A stretch of 64,000 nt of DNA, taken from the NCBI GenBank assembly GCA_020633075.1, contig JACKEI010000004.1, positions 186,001 to 250,000 on the forward strand. Reading direction: 5' to 3'. The notes under the pieces are model-generated. The model was not told the DNA's origin. It saw only the letters and a list, made by a program, of their open reading frames with translations, and made no database searches. This stretch comes from Sandaracinaceae bacterium. Lineage in GTDB: Bacteria; Myxococcota_A; Polyangia; Polyangiales; Houyiibacteriaceae. The position numbers were made by a program, and so were the translations under genes. The first letter of the stretch is position 1. Each line of letters starts with the position of its first letter. Below are positions 17,101-25,493 of the stretch, in pieces.

Positions 17101-17993
17101 TGACGACCAAGAACAACCCGCTCGCGTGCATGCGCTTCGCGCGGTCTTCCTCGCGCCGGCTCCTGCCGGGTCTGTTGCTCGCTCTCGGCCTGGGCGGCTG
17201 CGTCGAGGTGATCGGGATCGAGGACACCGAGATCGAGCCCGGCCGTGACCTGGCTTGTCTGGGACGCGTCGTGCCGCCGCCCGTCGTGGCGGGGGCCACG
17301 GTGGAGATCCGCGCGCAGATCGTCGACATCGGCGGCAGCGGCGAGGTCCCCGGCGTGGAGGTCGTGCGCTGCAATTCTCGCTTGGGTGCAGCCTGCGACT
17401 TTGCGACGCCGTTCGCACCCGACGCGACAGGGCTCGTGGTGGTCCCCGTGACCGCCGGCTTCAACGGCTATCTCCGCATCTTGGACGCCGACCCCAGCGA
17501 CGACGCCGAGGGCAAGGACTGGGTGCCGTACCTCTGGTACTTCAGCCAGCCGATCAACCAGACGCGCGAGGAGCCCTTCCCCATCCAGGCCATGACGACG
17601 GGCGTGCGGGAGTTCCTGGTGTACCCCGAGACCACCGTCACGCAGGACCCGCAGTACGGCGACGTCGCCATCAACGCGGTGGACTGCAACGACAACAACG
17701 CGCCCAACATCCACTTCGAGGTGACCACGCCCGCGAGCGAGGGGCCCAACACGGCGCCCTTCTACTTCGGCGGCGGCATGGTGGTCATCGCCAGCGCGCT
17801 CGAGAACGAGGTCACGGACGAGACGGGCCTCGGCGGCTTTCGCGCGCTCGAGCCGGGCACCATGATCGTGCGCGCCTGGGTGGCCGACACGTTCAACCCG
17901 GAGCCGGGTCACGCGGGCAGCACTCTCGTGGCGGAAGACACGCTGCTGATCGAGGCGGACACGCTCACCACGGTGCGCCTGCTGCCGGAGTAG
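17100..17993 (+). CDS. Putative lipoprotein cotranslated with the TPR/PEGA-like protein
   Basis: 297 residues. The lipobox is LGLGGC after a hydrophobic run, so it is probably an anchored envelope protein. The mature sequence begins VEVIGIEDTEIEPG and continues with beta-rich segments that look like carboxypeptidase-regulatory or Ig-like sheets (VEIRAQIVDIGGSG, GYLRILDADPSDD). I do not recognise a catalytic motif. The start codon shares its A with the stop codon of the upstream gene, so the two proteins are likely made in equal amounts and may form a surface complex. Confidence 0.72.
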   Translation: MTTKNNPLACMRFARSSSRRLLPGLLLALGLGGCVEVIGIEDTEIEPGRDLACLGRVVPPPVVAGATVEIRAQIVDIGGSGEVPGVEVVRCNSRLGAACDFATPFAPDATGLVVVPVTAGFNGYLRILDADPSDDAEGKDWVPYLWYFSQPINQTREEPFPIQAMTTGVREFLVYPETTVTQDPQYGDVAINAVDCNDNNAPNIHFEVTTPASEGPNTAPFYFGGGMVVIASALENEVTDETGLGGFRALEPGTMIVRAWVADTFNPEPGHAGSTLVAEDTLLIEADTLTTVRLLPE

Positions 17994-18106
17994 CGCGCAC
18001 CCGGAGGCGCTCGTCGTTCCCCGCGTGTGCGCGCTCGGCGCGGCTGCTGCGGACCCGCGCAGCTGCCCACCACGGACCCGCGCAGCGAGCCCCCGAGGGC
18101 GCTACG

Positions 18107-18613
18107 TCAGCGCTCGCCGCAGCGGTACAGATACAGGTTGAGCGGTGGGTTGGCCGGCGCCTTCACGTTCGGCAGCAGCTCATACATCTTGATGAGCCCG
18201 TACTGACGCGCGAGGCCCACGGCCCGGGCGTTGGTGGTGGCGATGAACGCGACCAAGAACTGCAGGTTGGGGTTGGCGTCCGCGTGCGCAAAGAGCATGT
18301 CCACGGCCGGCGTGGTGACCGGCTGACCCCAGTAGGCGGGGTCCGTGTACACGCTGATCTCGGCCATGTAGTCGCGCACCGCGGCGTTGGCGCGAAAGGG
18401 CGTGAGGCTGGTCCACGACACCACCACGCCGTCTTTTTCCACGACGAAGAAGGGGAAAGTCTCGTTAGACTCCTCGAGTCGCGCGCGGTAGTAGGCCTTG
18501 TAGTCCACCCCGTCGGGCGGCGGCGCCCCCAAACTGTTCTCGATCCCGCCCTCCCAGATGGCGTAGATTCGTTCCAAGTCCGCGTTGTTGCCCACACGAG
18601 CCACGATCGACAT
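18107..18613 (-). CDS. GNAT-like acetyltransferase with a degraded acetyl-CoA loop
   Basis: 168 residues. The layout follows phosphinothricin-type GNAT enzymes: N-terminal ADLERIYAIWEGGIENSLG, then VVVSWTSLTPFRANAAVRDY, AEISVYTDP, and a C-terminal IATTNARAVGLARQYGLIKM. Where the family has the (Q/R)xxGxG/A phosphate loop, this protein has YWGQPVTTPAVDML, so acetyl-CoA binding may be lost or changed. It may act on another substrate or be a non-enzymatic relative. It converges with the lipoprotein gene; the spacer holds a long-range stem AGCGCGCAC/GTGCGCGCT and a repeated GGACCCGCGCAG. Confidence 0.65.
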   Translation of the reverse strand: MSIVARVGNNADLERIYAIWEGGIENSLGAPPPDGVDYKAYYRARLEESNETFPFFVVEKDGVVVSWTSLTPFRANAAVRDYMAEISVYTDPAYWGQPVTTPAVDMLFAHADANPNLQFLVAFIATTNARAVGLARQYGLIKMYELLPNVKAPANPPLNLYLYRCGER

Positions 18614-18679
18614 GGCGGCACGATACGGACCTCTTGATCGCCCGGTCAAGCAAACGCCATCGGCCCTCAGAATTTCCCC

Positions 18680-19633
18680 ATGACCCGACCCAAGCCCACC
18701 ATCTCCGCCGGCGACGTGCTGTCGTACTCGTCCGGCAGCACCAACCGTGACCCCCATGGCTTCCGCATCACCCAGAAGGGCGGCAACCTGCTCGGGTTGA
18801 TCAAGGCGCGCTGGCCCGGGCTGGTGCAGGGCTTCGGCGACCGCATGCCCATCGTGATCAACACGTACCCGGCGCACATCGGGAGCTTCGACTTCGGTGT
18901 GACCGTGGACTCGTACCTCAGCTACACCACGGCCTCGCGCGCGCTGCACCTGGCGCACGAAGAGGGCCTGCCGGTCATGCTGCTGGGCCAGACGCTGTAC
19001 CTGGCGCACCTCTTGTTCCAGCACACGCGCGACGAGCACCCCATGCCGGACTCCATCCTGTGCGGGGTGGGCGGCTACACCACGCCGCGCTCACTGGAGA
19101 ACGCGCTGCGCGACGTGTGCGAGCGTCACGGTACTCAGATGAGCATGCTGCACGGCTACGGGGTGGCGGAGGTGGACGCGGCCGTGCTCCTGGCCGCCAC
19201 GCGCAGCGAGAAGGGAGAGCTGCTCTATGAGCGGCGCAGCCCGGAGGTGGAGGTCGAGTTCGCCGGCACCAACCTGCTGCTCTCCCTCAAGGCGGCCGAC
19301 GGCTCGTACGTCATCCAGCGCTTCCCCACGGGCGACCAAGGGCGCGCGCAGGGCGACAACTACCTGGTCTGGAACCCGGAGCGCCTGAACCCGCAGGTGG
19401 AGATGCTGCTCGAGGGCTGGAGTGTGGACGACTGGCACCGCCGGACGGGCTACCTGCACTACGGGCAGCAGCTGCGCTTCCAGCTGCGCAAGGGCGTCGA
19501 GGCCAAGAGCCCCGTGGAGATGGAGTTCTACGAGTACGCGCGGCAGTACGGCCACGACTGGCTCTTCAAGCCCGAGTGGAGCGCCAAGGTGCGCACGGCC
19601 GGCAACAAGATGATGCGTCGCACCCTGATCTGA
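18680..19633 (+). CDS. Short ANL (adenylate-forming) superfamily-like protein
   Basis: 317 residues. Several blocks match the order of adenylating enzymes. SYSSGSTNRDPHGF (residues 16-29) resembles the A3 phosphate loop. CGVGGYTTPRSLENAL followed by MSMLHGYGVAEVD resembles the A5 region. PTGDQGRAQGDNYLVW resembles the A7 region. The canonical A3 Lys is absent and the usual C-terminal lid domain and its catalytic Lys are not seen, so the protein is about half the normal size. It could be a stand-alone N-terminal-type ligase or a non-catalytic carrier or sensor. No carrier protein is nearby. ATG 18680 follows a short spacer from the divergent GNAT-like gene. Confidence 0.55.
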   Translation: MTRPKPTISAGDVLSYSSGSTNRDPHGFRITQKGGNLLGLIKARWPGLVQGFGDRMPIVINTYPAHIGSFDFGVTVDSYLSYTTASRALHLAHEEGLPVMLLGQTLYLAHLLFQHTRDEHPMPDSILCGVGGYTTPRSLENALRDVCERHGTQMSMLHGYGVAEVDAAVLLAATRSEKGELLYERRSPEVEVEFAGTNLLLSLKAADGSYVIQRFPTGDQGRAQGDNYLVWNPERLNPQVEMLLEGWSVDDWHRRTGYLHYGQQLRFQLRKGVEAKSPVEMEFYEYARQYGHDWLFKPEWSAKVRTAGNKMMRRTLI

Positions 19634-19676
19634 CGGCGGACAGGCGGGCGCCTCTCCAGAGTGCCCGCGGCCCCGC

Positions 19677-21209
19677 TCAGTTGCGGTCCAGCAGCAGGTT
19701 GCTGGTGCTCGTCATGGTGGGCGGCGGCGGGTTGTTCGCGGGCGCCGTCGCGGTGGTCGTGGTCATGGACCCGCGGCTGGAGCTGCCGGAGCGGCTGCTG
19801 CTGCCGCTGCTGCCGCTGCTGCGCGACGACGAGCCCGAGCGGTGGCTCGAGTCGCCGCTGCTGCCGTCGGCCTCGCTGTTGTCCGCCTGCGCTTCGGTAC
19901 CCTCTGCGACCGCCGGGGCCGTGGCTTCTTCACCAACCGCCGCTGCAGGCTGCTCGGCCTCGACGGGGGGGGCGACCGGGTCGACCGCTTCCGCCGCGAC
20001 GACGGGCACCGTCGGCATCGGCACTTCCATCGGGACGTCCGTGATCTCGGCCTGCGGCTCGGGCGTGGGGCTGGCGCCGCTGTTGGCGAAGTAGGCGCCG
20101 AGCCCCCCCGCGACCAACAGCGCGACCACCGCCGCGGCGATGAGCATGATCTTGCGCTTCTTCTCGCCCTCGTCCGGTCGCGTGCGGATGTGCGAGCGCG
20201 CGAGCGGCATGCCGGTGCTGGACGAGATCTGCTGCGAGCCCGTCATCTCGGCCGCGCCGCGCGACACGATGCGTCGAATGCGCAAGGCCTGCTCTTGCAG
20301 GTGCGGGTCACCGAGCGCGAGCGCGATGTCGTTCGCGAACTCGCCCACGTCCGCGTAGCGCTTGTCGGGGTTCTTGGTCAGCGCCCCGGCCACGGCGTCG
20401 TCAAGCGCGGGCGGGATGTCGGCGCGCAGGTCGCGCGTGCGCGGTGGGTCGTGCTCGAGCACCATCGCGACCAGCTCGGTCATGGTCTCGGCTTCGTAGG
20501 GCAGGCGGCCGGTGAGCAACTCGAACGCGACCACCCCGAGCGACCACACGTCCGAGCGCTGGTCCACGTTGCGCGTGCTGCGCATCTGCTCGGGGGACAT
20601 GTACATGGGCGAGCCCATGACCGCGCCGGTGCGCGTGAGGTTGTTGAGCTCCGTGCCGGACTTGGAGATGCCGAAGTCCAGCACCTTCACCTGCTCCGAG
20701 CCGTCGGACGCGTTGGTGATGAACAGGTTGCCCGGCTTGATGTCGCGGTGGACGATGCCGTTCGCGTGCGCCGCAGCGAGCCCCTCGCAGGCCTGCAGGA
20801 TGAACTTGCCGGCGCGCTGTACGTCGCGCAGGTAGACCTCGGCCTCGAGCACGTCCGCCAGGTCGCGCCCCTGCAGGTACTCCATCACGATGTAGGGCGA
20901 GCCGCTCTCGAGCGTGCCCACGTCGATGACGCCCGCCACGTGCGGGTTCTTGATGGAGACGGCCGCGCGGGCCTCGCGCAGGAAGCGCTCCACGATGCCC
21001 GAGTTGTTCACGTACTCGGGCAGCAAGAACTTCATCGCGACCTTGCTGTTCAAGATCTGATGGGTGGCGCGCACCACCACGCCCATGCCGCCAGCGCCCA
21101 GCACCTGGTCCACTTTGTACTTGCCGGCGAGCACGTCACCAACGGCCACACCCGTCTGGTTGAGGTCGTCGTGGACGTCGGCGTCGGGAGCAGGCAGAGG
21201 TTCGTTCAT
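19677..21209 (-). CDS. Membrane-anchored Hanks-type Ser/Thr protein kinase
   Basis: 510 residues. The kinase domain starts at YKVDQVLGAGGMGVVVRATH; VAMKF holds the ATP-binding Lys; IVHRDIKPGN is the catalytic loop; LDFGISKSG is the DFG segment; MSPEQMRSTRNVDQRSDVWS is the activation and APE region. After a linker, one transmembrane helix (IMLIAAAVVALLVAGGLGAY) leads to an outer part of acidic/Pro-rich and then Ser-rich low complexity (repeated SGSSSRSS-type units). No sensor domain is visible outside, so the Ser tail may itself be a target or a spacer. ATG 21209 is chosen because the longer frame adds only a Pro/Arg leader. The 185-bp upstream spacer shows nothing definite. Confidence 0.92.
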   Translation of the reverse strand: MNEPLPAPDADVHDDLNQTGVAVGDVLAGKYKVDQVLGAGGMGVVVRATHQILNSKVAMKFLLPEYVNNSGIVERFLREARAAVSIKNPHVAGVIDVGTLESGSPYIVMEYLQGRDLADVLEAEVYLRDVQRAGKFILQACEGLAAAHANGIVHRDIKPGNLFITNASDGSEQVKVLDFGISKSGTELNNLTRTGAVMGSPMYMSPEQMRSTRNVDQRSDVWSLGVVAFELLTGRLPYEAETMTELVAMVLEHDPPRTRDLRADIPPALDDAVAGALTKNPDKRYADVGEFANDIALALGDPHLQEQALRIRRIVSRGAAEMTGSQQISSSTGMPLARSHIRTRPDEGEKKRKIMLIAAAVVALLVAGGLGAYFANSGASPTPEPQAEITDVPMEVPMPTVPVVAAEAVDPVAPPVEAEQPAAAVGEEATAPAVAEGTEAQADNSEADGSSGDSSHRSGSSSRSSGSSGSSSRSGSSSRGSMTTTTATAPANNPPPPTMTSTSNLLLDRN

Positions 21210-21394
21210 ACGTGGGGGTCGCGGCGCGGGGACGTCACCGGCTAGACGCACGGCGAGATGCCTACGAGGCTAGCGGACGGAAGTGTGCAGTTCAAGGTCA
21301 CTTACCGATCGTTTCGATCTCTAGGCAAGCTGTCTAGTTCCGTCTGGGGACAAGCCGGGCACGATGCCCGTGCCCGCCGGGTGGTCGCGCCCCA

Positions 21395-22147
21395 TCAGGG
21401 GAGACGAGGCACGGGCTGGTCCAGCGCGTGGCGGGTGCCCTCGAGCGCCCGCTCGTACGCCCTGCGCCCTTCCTGCATGCGAAAGGGGCTCACCCGCGGG
21501 AGGTCGGGGAGCACCAGCGGGACGAGCCGCTCCCTGTCTGGGAGCCGCAGCGACCGGCTGCCGGGCCGCCGCCACGGCGACCGTGACGCCAGGTGGTGGA
21601 AGAACACGCGCTCCCCCGCAGGGACACCCAGCAGACCCGGCCGGTCCGTGACGCCACCGTCCACCATCAGGCGCCCCTCGACGCGCACCGGGTGGAACAT
21701 GCCGGGCACCGCGCAGGACGCGTGGATGGCGGCGGCCAGGTCGCCGCTCGCGAGGGGCCTCGGTCGGCGCGCGAGCACGTCGTGCACCACCAGGCTCGCG
21801 GGCACGCGGCAGGCCTCGAAGGTCTTCGCGCCCAGCAGCGCCTCGAGGCGCGCGCGGAAGAGCTCACCGCGCAGCAGGCCAGGCCCCGGCGCCGGGTCCC
21901 AGAAGTCGCGGCGCTCGAGGCTCAGCAGTGTGTCGCGCAGCGCGGCGCTCGAGACCCCGCTGGCCCACGTGCCCGTCACCAGCGCACCCGCGCTCGAGCC
22001 CGCCACCGCGCTGGGCAGCAGCCCCCGCTCTTCGAGCGCCGCCAGCACGCCCGCGTGCGCAAAGAAGCCAAAGAAGCCGCTGCTCATGCCCAGCGTGAAG
22101 GGGGCCTCGGCGAGCCAGTGGTGCAGCGTGGGGGAGCGCGACGGCAT
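21395..22147 (-). CDS. Patatin-like phospholipase
   Basis: 250 residues. The glycine-rich oxyanion region is FTLGMSSGFFGFFAHAGVL, the nucleophile elbow is AGSSAGALVTG (GxSxG), and the catalytic Asp is in MVDGGVTDRPG, forming the patatin Ser-Asp dyad. These enzymes hydrolyse acyl chains from phospholipids or other esters. There is no signal peptide, so it acts in the cytosol or is exported by a specialised system. Length is slightly short but complete for the family. It is followed on the same strand by the kinase gene (185 bp away) and preceded by a small unknown gene. Confidence 0.9.
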   Translation of the reverse strand: MPSRSPTLHHWLAEAPFTLGMSSGFFGFFAHAGVLAALEERGLLPSAVAGSSAGALVTGTWASGVSSAALRDTLLSLERRDFWDPAPGPGLLRGELFRARLEALLGAKTFEACRVPASLVVHDVLARRPRPLASGDLAAAIHASCAVPGMFHPVRVEGRLMVDGGVTDRPGLLGVPAGERVFFHHLASRSPWRRPGSRSLRLPDRERLVPLVLPDLPRVSPFRMQEGRRAYERALEGTRHALDQPVPRLP

Positions 22148-22228
22148 GAGACGGGTGGTAGCAGGCGGCGCGGGATGCGCGAAGGGACGCCCGGGCGCCG
22201 AGCTGCGGCGGCGCTCGCGAGAGGGGAC

Positions 22229-22468
22229 CTAGTCATCGGAGAGGCGCTGTCGGAGTGCATGCCAGCGTAGGTGAAACTCCAGGTTCTCTCGCCGCTGCGC
22301 TTCGGTTGGCAGCTCTGTCCCGCGCTCTCGGGCCATACGCTGGAGCGTCACCAAGCGGGCCAGGGCCTCACCCGGAGGCACTGGTTTGCGGACGCGGTCG
22401 GCTGCAGCGGCGGCGGTGGCGTAACCTTGCGCCAGGCGCCGCCACGCGTTCTTGTCGCTCGCGATCAT
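22229..22468 (-). CDS. Small hypothetical protein
   Basis: 79 residues, highly charged and helical (IASDKNAWRRLAQGYATAAA, then LARLVTLQRMARERGTELP), with no Cys and no membrane segment. I do not recognise it. It lies 81 bp before the patatin gene on the same strand. Coding status is plausible but not proven by length alone. Confidence 0.5.
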   Translation of the reverse strand: MIASDKNAWRRLAQGYATAAAAADRVRKPVPPGEALARLVTLQRMARERGTELPTEAQRRENLEFHLRWHALRQRLSDD

Positions 22469-22588
22469 GAACGGACGCTAGCACGCGGCGAGGCCGCTGA
22501 GCACCGCCGGCGATGGCGTGGGGATCGGCCGGAGCGTTCGGCAGGCCGAGCGATTGCTGGCCCAGGCTGCAGTCGTCATGATGCCCGA

Positions 22589-23707
22589 ATGGGACCGACG
22601 TCGAGGGCACTCGTGGTGGCGCCAGCGGCAGCGGCCCGCGCCCTTTGCCCTGCGCTCCTCGTGTTGTGCCTCGGGGGTTCCGGGGCGTGTGACGCTCGCG
22701 AGGTGCCGCCGGTCCACCCAAGTGCCAGGTCGCGGTCGTCGCGGGTGGGCTCTGCGGTTGACGAACGAGTAGTGGCGTCGCCCCAGGGGCACACGCTGCT
22801 CGAGTGCCCGCGGTGCGAGGCGGTGCGTGCGCTGGTCGACGCAGCTGCGCTGCAGATTGCGCGGGAGCGCGGCGCGTTCGGGGTCGTGCTGGTCGTCGTG
22901 GACGTGCCCTCCGGCGGTCTGCTGGCGGTGGGAGACTACGGGGGTGCTTCCACGCGCGCATTCATGCCCAGTGGGACCCTGCGGCCGCTGGTGATCGCCG
23001 CAGCGATCGAAGACGGGGCTGACCCGACCCTCATCCACCCCAGCGGGGAGGGCTGGCTTCCGATTGGGCCAGGGGGCATCCGTGACACCGAGTTGATTGG
23101 CGATGCCACGCTGAGCCAGATGGTCGGCCGGTCCGCAGTGGTGGGCCCCGCGCTCCTGGCGAGGGACCAGCTCGGTGACGGTCGGTGGGGGCACTGGATG
23201 GTCGCGTTCGGGTTGATGGACCCGCAGGAGCTCGGGCCGCTTCCCTGGCCGGATTGGCGCACGATGCTCGAGGCGACCGGGCACGAACGCGAGATGAGTC
23301 CGACGGCGATTGCGCGGGCCTATGCGGTCCTCGGCAACGACGGCCGGCTCGCGGATGGTCGACAGCTCATGCACCAAGAGACTGCGCGGGCTGTGCGCGA
23401 CATGCTGGAGTCGGCGGTGACGGACGACGGCGCGACCGGGACTAGCGCTCGCGTACCAGGAGTCCGCGTGGGAGGAAAGACCAGCTGCGCGTGGGAGACG
23501 GGGTCGTTCAGCGAGGAGCAGCACGCCAATCGATCACAGAGCAGCTACTGCAGCTTCGTTGGTATGTTGCCGATGGAGGCGCCTCGGGTCGTGCTCCTGG
23601 TGGGTCTCGAGGCGCCGATCGGGTCGTGGGAGGGTTACGGAGCGGCGGCCGCGCCTTTCTTTGCACGGCTTGCGCCGCAGCTCCTGGAGCTGCTCTCGGC
23701 GCCGTGA
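22589..23707 (+). CDS. Transpeptidase-fold (penicillin-binding-protein-like) protein lacking catalytic motifs
   Basis: 372 residues with an N-terminal hydrophobic export segment (AARALCPALLVLCLGGSGAC) that may be lipidated. The rest follows the FtsI-type transpeptidase layout, but each active-site motif is altered. SxxK becomes PSGTLRP (the Ser position is Gly129 and the Lys position Arg132). SxN becomes GRSAVVG (Val184 for Asn). KTG becomes GKTSCA (Ser299 for Gly). Helical context is kept (PLVIAAAIEDG, SPTAIARAYAVLGNDG, VRVGGKTS). Known pseudo-transpeptidases act as binding or regulatory proteins; that role is inferred here. The start precedes the signal and is divergent from the small gene at 22468. 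Confidence 0.72.
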   Translation: MGPTSRALVVAPAAAARALCPALLVLCLGGSGACDAREVPPVHPSARSRSSRVGSAVDERVVASPQGHTLLECPRCEAVRALVDAAALQIARERGAFGVVLVVVDVPSGGLLAVGDYGGASTRAFMPSGTLRPLVIAAAIEDGADPTLIHPSGEGWLPIGPGGIRDTELIGDATLSQMVGRSAVVGPALLARDQLGDGRWGHWMVAFGLMDPQELGPLPWPDWRTMLEATGHEREMSPTAIARAYAVLGNDGRLADGRQLMHQETARAVRDMLESAVTDDGATGTSARVPGVRVGGKTSCAWETGSFSEEQHANRSQSSYCSFVGMLPMEAPRVVLLVGLEAPIGSWEGYGAAAAPFFARLAPQLLELLSAP

Positions 23708-23831
23708 GCGCGCCTCGCGTCGCGGAGCTGGCCGCTCAGCAGGTTACGGGCTTCCGGTGCACGCACGCACGACCGCTCCGCCAACGACACGGCGCTTGCG
23801 CGCGCGGCCGGCGCGCGGCGATGATGGGGGC

Positions 23832-24713
23832 ATGGCGTCGAAGCACAAGCGCTTGCCCACCAACGTCCCGGGCGACTTCTTCGTGGACAGCGGCTGCATC
23901 GACTGCGGCACCTGTCGCTGGGTCGCGCTCGGCACCTTCGACGGCAAGAACGAGCAGAGCTACGTGCGTGAGCAGCCGCAGGGGGAGCAGATCGCGGCGG
24001 CGCTGCGCGCGGTGGTGGCGTGCCCCACGGGCAGCATCGGCACGCTGGAGAAGCACGACCTGCAGCCCGCCATCGAGAGCTTTCCCATGCCCATCGACGC
24101 GCGTGAGGACACGGGCGTGTACCACCTGGGGTTCCACAGCCGCGACAGCTTCGGCGCGGCCAGCTACTTGATCGTGCGTGAGGGCGGCAACGTGATGGTG
24201 GACTCGCCGCGCTTCAACAAGGGCTTGGTGGAGCGCATTCAGCAGCTGGGGGGCGTCACGACCATGTTCCTCACGCACCGCGACGACGTGGCCGACCACG
24301 ACCGCTATGCAGCCGCGCTCGGGGCCACGCGCATCCTGCACAAGCGCGACCTGCGCCCGCACACGCGCAGCGTGGAGCAGCTGATCGAGATCACGGAGCC
24401 CACCGCGCTCGACAGCGAGCTCCTCATGATCCCGGTGCCCGGCCACACGCAGGGCTCCATGTGCCTGCTCTACAAGGGTCGCTTCCTCTTCGCGGGGGAC
24501 CACCTCGCCTGGGATGTGTTCCGTAAGCGGCTCTTCAGCTTCAAGAACGCGTGCTGGTACGACTGGGATCAGCAGATCACGTCTACCGAGGCGCTGCGTG
24601 GCCACCGCTTCGAGTGGGTGCTGCCCGGCCACGGACCGCGCGGTCAGGCCAGCGCCGAGGCCATGCAGCAGGCCCTCGAGGGCTGCATCGCGTGGATGCG
24701 CAAGGCCGCGTAG
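23832..24713 (+). CDS. Ferredoxin-like domain fused to an MBL-fold hydrolase
   Basis: 293 residues. The first 70 or so hold a ferredoxin-like cluster site: SGCIDCGTCRWVA and, further on, VVACPTGSIG, giving a CxxCxxC plus CP pattern for one iron-sulfur cluster. Residues about 95-290 are a metallo-beta-lactamase fold with FLTHRDDVADHDRYA in place of HxHxDH, then PVPGHTQGSMCLLY, LFAGDHLAWD and WVLPGHGPRG. Related proteins with the THRDDVADH variant are known but poorly characterised. A redox-linked hydrolase or flavodiiron-like oxidoreductase role is possible; the sequence does not decide. ATG 23832 is the first start upstream of the Cys motif. It converges with the next gene. Confidence 0.82.
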   Translation: MASKHKRLPTNVPGDFFVDSGCIDCGTCRWVALGTFDGKNEQSYVREQPQGEQIAAALRAVVACPTGSIGTLEKHDLQPAIESFPMPIDAREDTGVYHLGFHSRDSFGAASYLIVREGGNVMVDSPRFNKGLVERIQQLGGVTTMFLTHRDDVADHDRYAAALGATRILHKRDLRPHTRSVEQLIEITEPTALDSELLMIPVPGHTQGSMCLLYKGRFLFAGDHLAWDVFRKRLFSFKNACWYDWDQQITSTEALRGHRFEWVLPGHGPRGQASAEAMQQALEGCIAWMRKAA

Positions 24714-24755
24714 CCACCCGCGTTCGCCGCTGCGGGCCGCGAGGTCGTGGCGTGG

Positions 24756-25223
24756 TCAGCGCTTGGGGGGCCAGCTCGCAGATGTGCGCCGCGGAGTACA
24801 TCCTTCGCGCCCGTCGATGACCCAGCGGTACTGGAGGTTGGGGTTCAGGTTGCGCACCTTTCCGCGCGGGTCGAGAGCGTCGCGGATGGCGGCGGACTCG
24901 TCTGCGGGGAAGCCTGCGAGCGTCACGGTCCAGCTGTCGGTCTGACCGGAGAGGTCGTGCTCCGAGTAGTCGAGCCGCAGGGTCAGCGGTGTGCCGAGCG
25001 TGGGGTGCCGGAGGCCTTCCACCGTGACGCGGGTCTCCGCCGTGCTGCCCGACCAGGGGTCACCGAACCACTCGCCGCGGTCCACGATGATGTGCGAGAC
25101 CGAGGCCGCTTCGCCCTCGGGTTCGGCGCGCGGGCGTCCCTTGGTCACCAGCTCCAGTCGGGTCCCGAGCAGCGACTCCACGCACGCTCGCACGCGCTCC
25201 GCAGGGGTGGGCTGCTCCGGCAT
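24756..25223 (-). CDS. Hypothetical protein
   Basis: 155 residues with no signal peptide or membrane segment. It starts PEQPTPAERVRACVESLLGT and has a beta-rich middle (HIIVDRGEWFGDPWSG, LTLRLDYSEHDLSG) and a tail ending GREGCTPRRTSASWPPKR. I do not recognise the family. It lies between the convergent ferredoxin/MBL gene and a tautomerase gene 41 bp after the latter on the same strand. Confidence 0.6.
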   Translation of the reverse strand: MPEQPTPAERVRACVESLLGTRLELVTKGRPRAEPEGEAASVSHIIVDRGEWFGDPWSGSTAETRVTVEGLRHPTLGTPLTLRLDYSEHDLSGQTDSWTVTLAGFPADESAAIRDALDPRGKVRNLNPNLQYRWVIDGREGCTPRRTSASWPPKR

Positions 25224-25264
25224 GCGGTGACTGTACCAGACGTGGCTCGCGGAGTTCGGCGCGC

Positions 25265-25471
25265 TCAGCGCCCTTGTTCGCGGCGATACGCCTCCACGGG
25301 CAGGCCCCCCACGCCCCAGTTCTCGAGGTCCACCTCGTCGATGACCACGAAGGTGGTGTGCGGGTTCTTGCCGAGCACCTCCTGCAGGAGGTCGGTGGTG
25401 CCCTTGATCAAGCGGGCTTTCTGTTCGGCGGTGGCGCCTTCACGGGTGATGCGGATGTTGACGTAGGGCAT
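25265..25471 (-). CDS. 4-oxalocrotonate tautomerase family protein
   Basis: 68 residues, the usual size. After Met removal the N-terminal residue is Pro (MPYVNIRITREG), the catalytic base of the family; the conserved run TAEQKARLIKGTTDLLQEVL and the ENWGVGG turn are present. Such proteins form hexamers and interconvert unsaturated keto acids. No aromatic-degradation genes are nearby, so the physiological substrate is unclear. It lies 22 bp after the permease stop and probably belongs to that transcript. Confidence 0.92.
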   Translation of the reverse strand: MPYVNIRITREGATAEQKARLIKGTTDLLQEVLGKNPHTTFVVIDEVDLENWGVGGLPVEAYRREQGR

Positions 25472-25493
25472 GGGTGGGCTCCGGGTGGCGAGC

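Noticed and set aside
17994..18106. AGCGCGCAC/GTGCGCGCT pair between convergent genes
   Set aside because: The loop is about 25 bases and there is no T-tract; in DNA this GC-rich such pairs are expected by chance.
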